Positions 8,875 through 18,620 are shown, counted from the first letter of the stretch. The stretch: 64,000 nucleotides of DNA from JALOLG01 sp963776935 (GCA_963776935.1 CAVZOP010000002.1:930001-994000); one strand, 5' to 3'. The notes: generated by a model from the letters alone, not told the origin. Numbers and translations are program-made.

Positions 8875-10053
8875 CCGCAGGCGTCCTGGACGGCCCGGCG
8901 TGCGCCGGGTCACGACACGGTGGAAGACCCGGGTGACACCCAGCGCCGACGCGTCCCACGTGAGCGTCCGAGCGCGTCGTAGGGCGGCGTCGCCGAGACG
9001 TTCGCGCAGCGCCGGATCGCCCAGCACGTCGACCAGGCGATCGGCGAGTCGCTCGGGCGGGGCGAGGAGACCCGTGACGCCGTCGATGACCGACGAGCGG
9101 TGCCCGGGGATGTCGGTCGCGACCGCAGGCGTGCCGCACGCCGCGGCCTCGGTGAGCGCCAGCCCCCAACCTTCGGCGATCGACGCACTGGCGACGATCC
9201 ACGCCCGGCGGTACTCACTCGCCAGCTGGTCGTGCGGCACGTAACCGACCAGCGTGACCCACGATGCGGCGTCGTGGCGCCGGATCCACTCCTCGAGGAC
9301 GGCCCGCTCGGGCCCCTCCCCGATGATCCTGACCCGCAGATCGGGGATCGTGGCCCGGGCCGCGGCGGCGGCCTCGATCAGCATGCCGAAGCGCTTGACC
9401 GGCGCCAGGCGTGCGGTGGCGACGATCGTCGGGACGTCGTAGCGCCGCTCGCCCGGCGTGAAGAACGGTTCGACGCCGTTGTCGACAGCGGTCACCCGTT
9501 CCGGCACGAATCCGATCGACAGCAGCTCGTCGCGGGTCGAGCCGCTCGGCGTGACCACCTCGGTGCGGCGGTAGAACGGCGGTGCGACGCGGGTCTCGAG
9601 TGCCCGGCCCAGACCGGCGAGCGGCCGCGGCAGGATCTGGTCCCACATCGGCCCGTGGACGTGGTGGACGATCGTGATCCGTGGCCGGTGGCACCAGACC
9701 GGCGAGAACCAGGGCACACCGTTCCAGATCTCGACGAGACCGTCGAAGCGGCCCATCCGCCGGCTGAGCTCGGCGACGACCGTGCGCGGGAACACCGAGT
9801 ATCGACTGCCGCGGCGGACGACGTCGTACCCGTTGCGACGGGCGGTCGCCGGGATCCCGACCCCGGCCGACGTGCGGTGCAGCACGTCCAGGCCGGCCTC
9901 CGCCCATCGCCGCATGAAATGGTCGGCGTGCACCTCTGAACCGCCCGCGTCCGGGTCGTCGAGATCGCGCCATGCGAGCACGTGGACGCGGCGCACCCCG
10001 GCGTTGCGGATCTCTTCGACGAGCGTGTGTAGCTCCGCCATCTCGTCGTTCAT
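8872..10053 (-). CDS. family 4 glycosyltransferase (GT-B)
   Basis: A 393-residue cytoplasmic retaining glycosyltransferase with two Rossmann-like halves. The acceptor half shows DDPDAGGSEVHADHF near residues 31-45. The donor half shows FTPGERRYDVPTIVATARL, VRIIGEGPER and the nucleotide-sugar E-x7-E block EGWGLALTEAAACGTPAVA around residue 300. The acceptor and sugar are not predictable. It follows the second acyltransferase/SGNH gene by 22 bases on the same strand, so it probably belongs to that surface-glycan operon. Confidence 0.88.
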   Translation of the reverse strand: MNDEMAELHTLVEEIRNAGVRRVHVLAWRDLDDPDAGGSEVHADHFMRRWAEAGLDVLHRTSAGVGIPATARRNGYDVVRRGSRYSVFPRTVVAELSRRMGRFDGLVEIWNGVPWFSPVWCHRPRITIVHHVHGPMWDQILPRPLAGLGRALETRVAPPFYRRTEVVTPSGSTRDELLSIGFVPERVTAVDNGVEPFFTPGERRYDVPTIVATARLAPVKRFGMLIEAAAAARATIPDLRVRIIGEGPERAVLEEWIRRHDAASWVTLVGYVPHDQLASEYRRAWIVASASIAEGWGLALTEAAACGTPAVATDIPGHRSSVIDGVTGLLAPPERLADRLVDVLGDPALRERLGDAALRRARTLTWDASALGVTRVFHRVVTRRTPGRPGRLR

Positions 10054-10075
10054 GGCGTCTCGCAGGTCGTGTTGC

Positions 10076-10915
10076 TCACGTCGGACGAGCGATCGACAAC
10101 AACGTCGGTCCGAGCCAGCGGTCCGTCACCTCGAACGCGGCTTGTGGTGTCCAGTGCATGCCGTCCGGTCGGGCATCACGGCTGGCCGCGATGCCGTTGG
10201 CCTCGGCCCACGCCCGCAGGTCGAGGACCCGCACCGGGCCCCCTGGCGTCGCCAGCCGCTCCATCACGCCGTCCACGAGGGCCCGCCGCTCGAGGTAGTT
10301 CACCATCGTCTCGCGGCCGAGCCAGAACGGATCGACCAGCGGCCCACGGACGAAGATCGCGGTCGCGCCCGAGTCCGTGACCAGGTCGGCGATCCGGGCG
10401 TAGTCATCGTTGATCCGCTGGCGGTACGGCTCGTCGAACGGGCTGATGGTGCCCTCGTCGTCGGACCACCGTCGGTCGACCAGGTCCCGCGTCGTGCTCA
10501 TCAGCATGACCACCTCGGGGCGGAACTCGACCAGCGTGTCGGGCAGCACGCGCTCCAGGATCTCGTCGCACTGTTCGGTGAACGGCACGTCGCCGTCGGT
10601 CGTGACCTCGCCGCCGCGGACGAACCCGCACCCGGGCGACACCGCCAGGCGCACGTCGGCGAGGGCCGGGTTGGCGCCGGCCCACCCGGCGAGCCCGACG
10701 CCGAGCGCCTCCGCCGTCGAATCACCGACCATGAGGACACGCACGGGCCCGGCGCTCACCAGCCCGCTGGCCATCGAGTCCGCGACCGGCAGCGTGGTCG
10801 GGGTCATCGTCGCAATCGTCGCCATCGTCGTGGTCGCGGTTGTCGTGTCCGGTGCGTTCGCGTCCTCGGCGGACGCGACCGACGAAGGGAAGCCGGCGCC
10901 GGCTCGTGCACCGTC
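10076..10915 (-). CDS. acyltransferase-SGNH protein, C-terminal SGNH part (frameshifted)
   Basis: This frame carries a Thr/Ala-rich linker (APDTTTATTTMATIATMT) followed by a complete SGNH-hydrolase-like domain. The GDS block is VRVLMVGDSTAEALGVG and the C-terminal D-x-x-H block is DARPDGMHWTPQAAFEVTDRW. Paralogous proteins, including the one at 5121-7373, have this domain fused behind an acyltransferase-3 domain. The acyltransferase frame from upstream runs into this region but ends in arginine-rich sequence at 10804. A one-base deletion or two-base insertion between about 10889 and 10915 would explain the split. Separate translation from an internal GTG is possible but less likely. Confidence 0.72.
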   Translation of the reverse strand, partial: DGARAGAGFPSSVASAEDANAPDTTTATTTMATIATMTPTTLPVADSMASGLVSAGPVRVLMVGDSTAEALGVGLAGWAGANPALADVRLAVSPGCGFVRGGEVTTDGDVPFTEQCDEILERVLPDTLVEFRPEVVMLMSTTRDLVDRRWSDDEGTISPFDEPYRQRINDDYARIADLVTDSGATAIFVRGPLVDPFWLGRETMVNYLERRALVDGVMERLATPGGPVRVLDLRAWAEANGIAASRDARPDGMHWTPQAAFEVTDRWLGPTLLSIARPT

Positions 10916-12147
10916 GCAGGAACGACCGCGACCGCTGACGCGTCCGCGATCGGTGCGGGGGCGGCGCCGGCCGCGAGCGCGGCGATGTCGTCGGGCCCCG
11001 CCCGCCAGTAGTCGTCGGCGATCGTGATCGGGACCACGAGCGCCGTCACAGCCACGGCCGAGGTGGCGAGCAGCGCACCCGCAAGTGTCGGACGCGGCCG
11101 CCAGTCGGCACTGCGGATCGGGCGCTCGATCAGCACGTACGACAGCGCCGCGGCAACCCCTGTCGCGGCCAGCCGGAGCCCGAGCAGGGCGGGACCACTG
11201 AGGCCGGTGCGGGCCTCGTCGACGATCACATAGATCGGCCAGTGGTACAGGTACACCCCGTAGCTGATGCGGCCCAGCGCCACCAGGGGTCCCAGCGCCA
11301 ACAGGCTGCGCAGCGGGCCCGGTGCCTGCAGGCCGGCGATCAGGAGGGCGCTCGCCACGCCGACGAGCGGCAGCGCGCCGCGGTACATCACACCACCGTC
11401 GGACGGGAGCACGACCGCCGCCGCGACCAGGGCTCCGAGTGCCAGTGGTGCGGGCCACGCCGCCCACATGCCTCCCAGTCGACGCCCGCTCAGGGCGACC
11501 GCCAACCAGGCACCGACCAGGATCTCCGCCAGACGCGCCGGCGTCGCCCAGTACGCCGCGTCGCCGCCCCAGATGACGGCGATCAGCGGCGCCGCCACAC
11601 CGGCGGCGACCGTCATCACGGCGAGGCGCCGGGACAGCAGCGCCCGGTGCCGCGTCGCCAGCCAGCCGAACGCCAGCGGCCACATCCAGTAGAACTGCTC
11701 CTCGATCGCCAGTGACCAGTAGTGCTCGAGCGGCGACCGCTGTCCACCGACGGTCGCCAGCACCTCGGTGTAGCTGTCGCCCGATGCGAGCAGCACCCAG
11801 TTCTGCACCTGGAACGTCGCGCCGAGCAGATCACGCTCGAGGTTGGCCACACCGTCGAGCAGTCCGTATCTCGAGCAGACCGCGATCGCCACGATGCAGA
11901 CTGCGCTGGCGGGGAGCAAGCGTCGGGCGCGGCGGCTCAGGAACGCACCGACGCGCACCGCATGAGTGGCGTCGGCTTCGGCGAGCAGCAGGCTCGTGAT
12001 CAGGTAGCCGGACAACGTGAAGAACACCGAAACCCCGATGTAGCCGCCGCCCATCCAGCCGACTCCGCCGTGGAACAGCAGCACCATTGCCACGGCGACG
12101 GCGCGCACGCCGTCGAGGGCCGGCTGGTACTCGATCCGCGGCTTCAT
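10804..12147 (-). CDS. acyltransferase-3 domain protein, N-terminal part (frameshifted; SGNH domain follows)
   Basis: An integral membrane O-acyltransferase. Residues 1-400 contain LLFHGGVGWMGGGYIGVSVFF with the catalytic-type histidine, LSGYLITSLLLAEADA, and EHYWSLAIEEQFYWMWPL, with about ten membrane helices. The ATG at 12147 overlaps the stop of the upstream glycosyltransferase by four bases (ATGA). The true product probably continues into the SGNH frame and would be about 690 residues, matching the paralogue at 5121-7373. It likely acylates the same or a related surface glycan. Confidence 0.82.
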   Translation of the reverse strand: MKPRIEYQPALDGVRAVAVAMVLLFHGGVGWMGGGYIGVSVFFTLSGYLITSLLLAEADATHAVRVGAFLSRRARRLLPASAVCIVAIAVCSRYGLLDGVANLERDLLGATFQVQNWVLLASGDSYTEVLATVGGQRSPLEHYWSLAIEEQFYWMWPLAFGWLATRHRALLSRRLAVMTVAAGVAAPLIAVIWGGDAAYWATPARLAEILVGAWLAVALSGRRLGGMWAAWPAPLALGALVAAAVVLPSDGGVMYRGALPLVGVASALLIAGLQAPGPLRSLLALGPLVALGRISYGVYLYHWPIYVIVDEARTGLSGPALLGLRLAATGVAAALSYVLIERPIRSADWRPRPTLAGALLATSAVAVTALVVPITIADDYWRAGPDDIAALAAGAAPAPIADASAVAVVPATVHEPAPASLRRSRPPRTRTHRTRQPRPRRWRRLRR

Positions 12148-13403
12148 GGCGCAGTCTCCCGCCTCCCGAAGATCGAAACCAACGCGACCGCGGCGAACAC
12201 GACGACGACTGGCTCCATCGGCGACCGAATCCGATGGGCGCCGTAGAACAAGACGGTGGTGATCGCCACCCCGATGACCGGGGTGAGCAGCACCCACCTC
12301 GCCGGTGCGGCCACCCGGCGAACGCCGACCGCGGCGAGCACGGCCATCACCCACCAGCTCACGACCCCGCTCCACGATGCCCAGCGGTAGCGCTCCTCCC
12401 CCACGTCGCCGGACACCTGGTTCTCGATCCCGACGATGTCGAGCCCGCGCCCGAGGCGAGCCGCGGCGATCAGCGGGAGCCGTTGCACGTGGTCTCCCGC
12501 GAACGAGATCGCCATCCGTCGATGGCGTGCCGAGCGCACACCCGGATCCTCGCCGAGGGGCGACTGCTCCTCGACGACACAGAACAGCGACCATCCGCCG
12601 ATGTCGGAACCGTAGTAGGCGTCCTGACAATTGGCCCCGAGCAGGGTCGTGCCATCGTTGGTGGTGAGCAGCACGGGACGATCGAAGCGCACCAGGTTGG
12701 CGACGACCCAGGGTGCGAGCACGACGACCGTCGCAGTCCACAGCAACAGCAGCGTGCGCGTCCGATTCCCGTCGGTGGCGTCGCGCCGCGATCGCCACAC
12801 GACGATGGTCAGCAGCGGCGCGAGGAGCACGAGCTCGCTGCGCGCCAGCGCGGCCAGCCCGATCGCGGCACCGCAGCAGAGCGCCCGCCCGGCCGTCAGT
12901 GGCTGAGTCGCGTCGACCAGATCGAGCGCGATCCACAGGGCGATCACGACGAGCAGCGCCGCCGGTGCCTCCGACATCACGAGGCTGTCGTTCATCCACA
13001 GGTTGGGATACACCGCGGCCAGCGCGGCGGCGGTGACGCCCGCCCACCAGCCGCCGACGCGACGGGCGAGCAGCCCCACCCCGACCACCACCGCCAGCCC
13101 GATCACCGTCATCACCGCCCGCTGCCACGGCACCGGGTCGTCCAACCAACTCACCGGCGCCACCAGCAGCGGTGTGAGCGGGCCGTGCTCGGCAGAGGGT
13201 CCGCCGTAGAAGGGGTCGACGAAGCCATCCCCGTCGGCCAGCTTCACCGCCTGCGCGCTGTACCACAGCGAGTCGTTCAACAGCAGGTCCTGGTGCCATT
13301 TCGAGGCCAGCATCGCAACCCGCACCACGACCGCGAGCAGGATCGCGAGCAGGAAGCAGCGTTGCTGCGCACGCGTCGCCCCCGCCCAGTCGATCGCGGT
13401 CAC
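12144..13403 (-). CDS. polytopic membrane glycosyltransferase (GT39/PMT-like, C-class fold)
   Basis: A 419-residue protein with about nine membrane helices. It resembles C-class, polyprenyl-phosphate-sugar-dependent transferases: an acidic loop LLNDSLWYSAQAV follows helix 1, and AAVYPNLWMNDSLVMSEA lies between later helices. It is clearly paralogous to the middle module of the 1385-residue fusion protein encoded divergently; compare AAVYPNLW and the APW...N, ANC.DAY blocks. It would act on the outer membrane face with lipid-linked sugars. It is the first gene of a minus-strand unit running into the acyltransferase and the GT4. The GTG start is preceded by a leaderless-type box. Confidence 0.82.
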   Translation of the reverse strand: MTAIDWAGATRAQQRCFLLAILLAVVVRVAMLASKWHQDLLLNDSLWYSAQAVKLADGDGFVDPFYGGPSAEHGPLTPLLVAPVSWLDDPVPWQRAVMTVIGLAVVVGVGLLARRVGGWWAGVTAAALAAVYPNLWMNDSLVMSEAPAALLVVIALWIALDLVDATQPLTAGRALCCGAAIGLAALARSELVLLAPLLTIVVWRSRRDATDGNRTRTLLLLWTATVVVLAPWVVANLVRFDRPVLLTTNDGTTLLGANCQDAYYGSDIGGWSLFCVVEEQSPLGEDPGVRSARHRRMAISFAGDHVQRLPLIAAARLGRGLDIVGIENQVSGDVGEERYRWASWSGVVSWWVMAVLAAVGVRRVAAPARWVLLTPVIGVAITTVLFYGAHRIRSPMEPVVVVFAAVALVSIFGRRETAP

Positions 13404-13411
13404 GGGGCGTC

Positions 13412-13417
13412 ACGCTA
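13412..13417 (-). promoter_or_regulatory. -10 box of a leaderless promoter
   Basis: TAGCGT on the minus strand ends 8 bases before the GTG at 13403. The 60-base divergent spacer also holds TACACT on the plus strand at 13447-13452, 11 bases before the plus-strand GTG at 13464. Confidence 0.45.
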
Positions 13418-13463
13418 GTGATGCCGGACCCCGTGGAGGACGACCTCTACACTCGCTGCCGTT

Positions 13464-16400
13464 GTGAGCGAAGCCCTGCCGGCGACGGAGCCAGCAACCC
13501 TGTCGACGTCAGAGGCGAGGCCCGCTCGCCCGCTCTGCCCGCTGTCCGACGCCACGTTCCGCAACGCCGCCGTGCTGGGTGTGTGCGGGCTCGCCCTGCT
13601 GGCGGCGCAGGTCGCGGCGGCCACCGGCCGCCTCGACTCCGGGGTGAGCGGACGCCTGCTCGCCCGCTTCGACGTGGCGGCGACGGTGATCATGGTGATC
13701 TCGATCGCACTCGCCGCGAGGCCGTTCGTCGCCGCCCATCTCGACGGCCGCGAGGCGCCGTCGTTCGCCACCCACCTCCGCAACTCGTTGGGCGTGCTGT
13801 ACGCGCTCTGGATCCCGACCGTCATCGTCAACGAGGCGATGGTCGCCCCGTCGCAGGGACCGCGTGCGTTGCTGCTCACGCTCGTGTTGTTCCGCGATCC
13901 GCGGACGGCCGGTCCGACGCCGGGCCTCGGCATCGGCGCCGTGCTGTTCGTCATCGCCACCGCCGTCGTCGTCGTGCCGCTGATCGGTCGCGCCGCCACG
14001 GTGCTGCGCTTCCAGTCGGGCGTGCGAGTCGGGTTGCTCCGATTGGCCGGCGTGCTCGTCGTCGCCGCAGTGGCCGTGCGGGCGATCCTCGTCGCGGCGG
14101 GATCGACCGAGCCGTTCGGACCGTTGTCATGGCTGCCCGCCCACCTCGACTCGCTCGGGGCCGCGATCGCGATCATGGCGCTCCACGAGTCGGGCTGGCT
14201 CGCCGCTCGACGGCACACCGTCCGCGACTCGGCACTGGTGGCGATCGCCGCATTCATGGTCGCGGCCTTCGCCGCCGGGCTGCCGCGGGCGCTGCTCGTC
14301 ACGGACGGCCGCGACATCCAGATCAGGGCGGTGCTCTACGTCGTCGTGGCCACGGCACTGACGGTGGCGGTGTTCAGCGTGCGTGCCGCCCCCGGGCGGG
14401 CGATCGTCGCGGTCGCCGTGGCGGCGCCCGGATTGGTGCTGGCCCACGAGATGTCGTTGATCGCCCTCGCCCGTCAGTACCGCGAGCGGATCGACGAGGG
14501 TGCGCTCGGCGGACTACGCCTGGCAGGCTCGGCGCTGCCCATCTGGTTGTGGTCGGCGTGCCTCGCGGCCGGCATCGGCGTGGCGCTCACGGCGGGCGTC
14601 CTCGTCCCGCTGCGACGCGTGAGGACGGGACGGTGGCCGCCGAACCCGTACCCGATCGCGCTGGCCGCGGTCGTCGCCGGCGGGTTCCTCGTGCGGGTGG
14701 CGACGTGGCTGACCATCGCGCCCCAGAAGACCGACGGGGGCGATCCGCTCTTCTACCACGTCACGGCGAACACGATCGCCAACGGTCGTGGTTTCCCGGA
14801 GCCGCTGAACTGGCTCGACTCGGCCACTCACATCCCGAGCGCATTGCACGGACCGCTGTACCCCGTGGTGCTGTCGCTGTCGTCACGACTCGGGGGCACG
14901 ACGTACGTCGACCACAAGTTCGTGTCGATCCTGATCGGCACGGCGACGGTGCTGGTGACCGCACTCGTCGCCGAACGCCTCGGCGGTCGGCGGGCCGCGA
15001 TCGCCGCCGGAGTCCTGGCGGCCGTCTACCCCAACCTGTGGCTGATCGACAGCCTGTTGTTCCCCGAGGGCCTCTTCACGCTGCTCACCACGGGGTGCGT
15101 CCTCGCCGCCTACCGGTGGCACGATCGACCGACGCTCGTGCGCGCCGCGATCATCGGCGGGCTGATCGGGCTGGCCGCCCTCACGCGGGGCGAAGGACTC
15201 TTGTTGGGCGTCGTCCTGGCGATGCCATGGATGTTGAGACACCGTCCGTTGTCGCTCCGCGAGCGCTGGCGGCACCTCTTGGTGGCCGGAGCGACATGCG
15301 TGCTGGTAATCGCGCCGTGGACGATCCGCAACCTGCGCACGTTCGAGGAGTTCGTGCCGCTGTCGACCAACGGCAACGAGCTCATCGTGTACGCCAACTG
15401 CGATCAGGCGTACAGCGGCCGACTGATCGGTTTCTGGAGCTTCGACTGCCAGGAGCAGTACCGGGCCCAGTTCGGCGAGCCAGAAGGTGACGAGTCGCAG
15501 AAGGCGGCGTTCTGGCGGGAGGTGGGTGTCGACTACGCCCGCGACCACATCGAGCAGGTGCCCAAGGTCGTCGCGATCCGCGTGTTGCGACAGTGGGAGC
15601 TGTTCCGGCCGTGGCAGACGGTCGAGTTCTCGACGATCGAGAACCGCGACAAGGACTCGGCCGCGCTCGGGCTCGGCATGTACTACGTGCTCGCCGCGGG
15701 CGCGATCGCCGGCGCCGTGATGCTGCGCCGGCGCCGAGTTCCGCTGTTGCCACTCGGGGCGCAAGTGCTCAGCGTCACCCTGACCGCTGCCTACGCCTAC
15801 GGCACGGTGCGGTTCCGAGCGCCGGTCGAGCCCGTGCTGTGCATCCTCGCCGGCGTCGCCGCGGTACCGCTGATTTCTCGTGCGTGGAAGTGGGCGATGC
15901 CACCGGATCTCCCCGTCGACCAGATCCCGGTCGACGACTCGACCGCGTTCGTGCTCGGCGGTTCCGGCGGTCTGCGCCGTCGGGCACGCGGCGCGACCGG
16001 CAACTGGCTCGGGATCGGCATCATCAGCCTCGCCGTCGCGATCCCGCTGCGAGGTCTGTACGTCACCACGGGCGGCACGATGGAAGAGGGCTTCATGCTC
16101 TACTTCCCGGAGCGGATGTGGGAGGGCGACGTGCCGAACGTCGACTTCTTGCACCTCTACGGCCCGGGCGCGCTCCACGTGCTGATGGGATGGTACGAGG
16201 CGTTCGGATACACGCTCGGTGCCGAGCGGACGTTCGGTCTGCTGCAGCACCTCGGGATCATCTTCGGCTTGTACGCCCTCACCCGGGCTTGGGGCCGCGC
16301 CGCGGCCACTGCGGTCGCCACGCTGTCGACGCTGCTGATCCTCACACCGATCGGACTCACGGCGATGGCGTGGAACGGCGGCCTGGCGCTCACGCTGTGG

Positions 16401-17621
16401 AGTGCCGTGTTCGGGGTCCGCGCGATGCACCTGCACGAAGCTCGCGCTCGCCGCACGGCGTGGGTCATCGCCGGCGTTCTGGCGGGGCTGGCGTTGACGT
16501 ACCGGCCCGATCTCGTGGTGGCCGTGGGGCTCGTGTTCGGATGGTTGCTGTGGCACCGCCGCGGGGCGTGGCGGCCGGTGCTCGCCGGCGCCCTCGTCGG
16601 TGCGATCCCGATGTGGGTGCACCTGGTGATCGCCGGCCCCAGCGCGGCGTTCGAGGGAATGTTCGTCGACCCGGTGTTCAACCTGCGAGGCGGCCGTGAG
16701 CTCCCGCGGCCGCCGAGTTGGGACCGCCTCGACGGGGCGCTGCAGGCGATCGCCGAGCAAGTCCCACCGTGGTGGAGGCTCCCCGCCTTCTCGGCCAGCG
16801 CCTCGCTCTTCGTGTGGTTCTGGGCGATGTTGGCGATCACGGCCGCGCTCGTCGGGCTCGCCATCTGGCTGTACCGCCGGTCCGGCCATTCGCCACGGAT
16901 CGCAGCGCTGATGGTCGGTTCGCTCGTCGCCATCGGCATCGTGCCGCAGGCGATGCAGCGGCCGGACTCGACGCACCTCGCGTGGGTGACATGCATCTCG
17001 TGGCCGCTGGCGGTGGTCGCCATGGTCGAGGTCGTTCGCGTCCGACGGCCGACATCGCACCCGCGTCGCCGGCTCACGATCGGAGCGTCACTCGTCGCCG
17101 TGTTGATGCTGGTCGTGGCGCCGCTGTTCACATACCGCTACTACCTGAACGCGGCGCGGGTGTCCGTCGGCGATCTGCCCGGCGCGTTCCCCGTCGAACG
17201 CGACGGCCGGCGCTTCTACCTCGGCGACTCGCGACCGTGGCGGGCGAGCCGCGACGTGATCGCCGCCCTCGACGAGATGTCGAGTCCCGGCGAGCGGCTG
17301 TTCGTCGGCCCCCAGGACCTGCGTCGCACGTGGTACAGCGACGCCTTCTTCTACTGGATGTTCCCCGAGCTCGACCCGGCGACGTACTACATCGAGATGG
17401 ATCCGGGGTTGGCGAACGAGGACGGGTCGAGCCTCGCCGACGATGTCGCGTCGGCGGACTGGGTGATCCTCACCGGCTTCTGGAACGGGTGGCGTGAGCC
17501 CAACACGTCGATGGACTTCGGATCGGACGCCGCGAACCAGGTCATCGCCAGTGAGTTCTGCGAAGTCGCGTCGTTCGAGGACGACTTGATCCTGCTGTAC
17601 CGCCGCTGCGCCGACCTGTGA
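13464..17621 (+). CDS. three-module membrane protein: divergent acyltransferase-3 + two C-class glycosyltransferases
   Basis: A 1385-residue protein with about 30 predicted membrane helices in three parts. Residues ~25-390 resemble an acyltransferase-3 domain (RFDVAATVIMVISIALAARP, RPFVAAHLDGREAP) but lack its N-terminal histidine block, so this part is probably inactive. Residues ~395-805 form a GT39/PMT-like transferase paralogous to the divergent neighbour. Residues ~845-1385 form a second, unrelated polytopic transferase-like module with the early acidic loop VTTGGTMEEGFMLYFPERMW and a C-terminal soluble part. Such modules are usually separate genes. The frame is open throughout with no sign of a join. 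A genuine fusion is my first reading, with a lost stop codon the alternative. Start GTG at 13464. Confidence 0.82.
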   Translation: MSEALPATEPATLSTSEARPARPLCPLSDATFRNAAVLGVCGLALLAAQVAAATGRLDSGVSGRLLARFDVAATVIMVISIALAARPFVAAHLDGREAPSFATHLRNSLGVLYALWIPTVIVNEAMVAPSQGPRALLLTLVLFRDPRTAGPTPGLGIGAVLFVIATAVVVVPLIGRAATVLRFQSGVRVGLLRLAGVLVVAAVAVRAILVAAGSTEPFGPLSWLPAHLDSLGAAIAIMALHESGWLAARRHTVRDSALVAIAAFMVAAFAAGLPRALLVTDGRDIQIRAVLYVVVATALTVAVFSVRAAPGRAIVAVAVAAPGLVLAHEMSLIALARQYRERIDEGALGGLRLAGSALPIWLWSACLAAGIGVALTAGVLVPLRRVRTGRWPPNPYPIALAAVVAGGFLVRVATWLTIAPQKTDGGDPLFYHVTANTIANGRGFPEPLNWLDSATHIPSALHGPLYPVVLSLSSRLGGTTYVDHKFVSILIGTATVLVTALVAERLGGRRAAIAAGVLAAVYPNLWLIDSLLFPEGLFTLLTTGCVLAAYRWHDRPTLVRAAIIGGLIGLAALTRGEGLLLGVVLAMPWMLRHRPLSLRERWRHLLVAGATCVLVIAPWTIRNLRTFEEFVPLSTNGNELIVYANCDQAYSGRLIGFWSFDCQEQYRAQFGEPEGDESQKAAFWREVGVDYARDHIEQVPKVVAIRVLRQWELFRPWQTVEFSTIENRDKDSAALGLGMYYVLAAGAIAGAVMLRRRRVPLLPLGAQVLSVTLTAAYAYGTVRFRAPVEPVLCILAGVAAVPLISRAWKWAMPPDLPVDQIPVDDSTAFVLGGSGGLRRRARGATGNWLGIGIISLAVAIPLRGLYVTTGGTMEEGFMLYFPERMWEGDVPNVDFLHLYGPGALHVLMGWYEAFGYTLGAERTFGLLQHLGIIFGLYALTRAWGRAAATAVATLSTLLILTPIGLTAMAWNGGLALTLWSAVFGVRAMHLHEARARRTAWVIAGVLAGLALTYRPDLVVAVGLVFGWLLWHRRGAWRPVLAGALVGAIPMWVHLVIAGPSAAFEGMFVDPVFNLRGGRELPRPPSWDRLDGALQAIAEQVPPWWRLPAFSASASLFVWFWAMLAITAALVGLAIWLYRRSGHSPRIAALMVGSLVAIGIVPQAMQRPDSTHLAWVTCISWPLAVVAMVEVVRVRRPTSHPRRRLTIGASLVAVLMLVVAPLFTYRYYLNAARVSVGDLPGAFPVERDGRRFYLGDSRPWRASRDVIAALDEMSSPGERLFVGPQDLRRTWYSDAFFYWMFPELDPATYYIEMDPGLANEDGSSLADDVASADWVILTGFWNGWREPNTSMDFGSDAANQVIASEFCEVASFEDDLILLYRRCADL

Positions 17622-17696
17622 CCGTCCGTAACGCCGCGAGGCCGTGATGTGCCATCATTCGCCGGGGCCTTTGACGGACACTACGGAGGAATCTGA

Positions 17697-18605
17697 ATGA
17701 AAGTCACTCGAAGGATGATCGTCATCCCCGTCGCCACGATCATGGCGGCAGGGATCGGCGCAGGAGCATTCGCGGTCGGGCTCACCGCCGCCCGAGACGT
17801 CCCAGAAGCGGTCACGGCCGACACAACGTTTTTCGTGTCGATGGATGGCCAACAGGAAGTCACCGCAGCCGGTGTTGGCGGCGCTGGCGATCCCGACGGC
17901 ACCGGCGACGCCACGGTCACCGTCGACACCGCCACCGACGAGGTGTGCGTCGAGGTCTCGTTCTTCAACGTCGACCCGATCACGCTGATGCACATCCACC
18001 GCGGTGTGGCCGGCACCAACGGACCGATCGTCGTGGACTTCGCTCCCACACCGGGTCCGGGACCGTTCGACATCTGCGTGCCGGGAGGGGCGGTCGCCGA
18101 CGAGATCGCAGCGAACCCGCTCAGCTTCTACCTCAACGCCCACAACGCGACGTACCCGGCAGGCGCAGTTCGTGGTCAGGTCGAGCCGAACTTCGTCCTC
18201 ACCCATTTGTTGCCGACACCCGTCCGTGTGTATGACTCCCGCCAACCGAACTCGGTCGGCACACCAGCCCTTGCAGCACTGTCGACCACGACGGTCGACC
18301 TGTCGGCAGCGGGTCCGCTCGGCGCCATCCCACCCGGTGCGACCGGAGCGCTGGTCAACGTCACGATCACCGACACCACGGCGTCCGGATTCGCGACGGT
18401 CTACTCGGCCGCGCTCACCGCGGTACCAGCAACCAGCACGATCAACTGGGTGCTGCCGGGCCAGGACATCGCGGTCCAGACGGCTGTCAAGATCGACGCC
18501 ACCGGCAGCGTGAAGGTCACCATCGGGCCCAACGGTGGCACCGACATGATCATCGACGTCATCGGCTATCTGTCCCCGACGCGTCGTCTGACGCACACCA
18601 GCTGA
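17697..18605 (+). CDS. secreted CHRD-domain protein with actinobacterial C-terminal beta domain
   Basis: A 302-residue exported protein. A twin-basic, hydrophobic signal segment spans residues 1-32. A CHRD domain follows at about 45-165 (FFVSMDGQQEVTAAG, LMHIHRGVAGTNGPIVVDF, YPAGAVRGQVEPNF). The C-terminal ~130 residues contain VYDSRQP, LVNVTITDTTASGFATVY and MIIDVIGYLSP, a module I associate with secreted proteins of Acidimicrobiia and relatives. Its role is unknown; CHRD domains occur in extracellular proteins. A strong ribosome binding site (GGAGGA, 7 bases before ATG) contrasts with the leaderless style of many neighbours and suggests high expression. A perfect hairpin follows the stop. 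Confidence 0.85.
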   Translation: MKVTRRMIVIPVATIMAAGIGAGAFAVGLTAARDVPEAVTADTTFFVSMDGQQEVTAAGVGGAGDPDGTGDATVTVDTATDEVCVEVSFFNVDPITLMHIHRGVAGTNGPIVVDFAPTPGPGPFDICVPGGAVADEIAANPLSFYLNAHNATYPAGAVRGQVEPNFVLTHLLPTPVRVYDSRQPNSVGTPALAALSTTTVDLSAAGPLGAIPPGATGALVNVTITDTTASGFATVYSAALTAVPATSTINWVLPGQDIAVQTAVKIDATGSVKVTIGPNGGTDMIIDVIGYLSPTRRLTHTS

Positions 18606-18620
18606 GCGACTGAACCCGTT

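Noticed and set aside
14883..17060. 725-codon minus-strand open frame inside the fusion gene
   Set aside because: Composition dominated by R, E, D, H and Q without hydrophobic core or motifs; a shadow of the plus-strand membrane protein.
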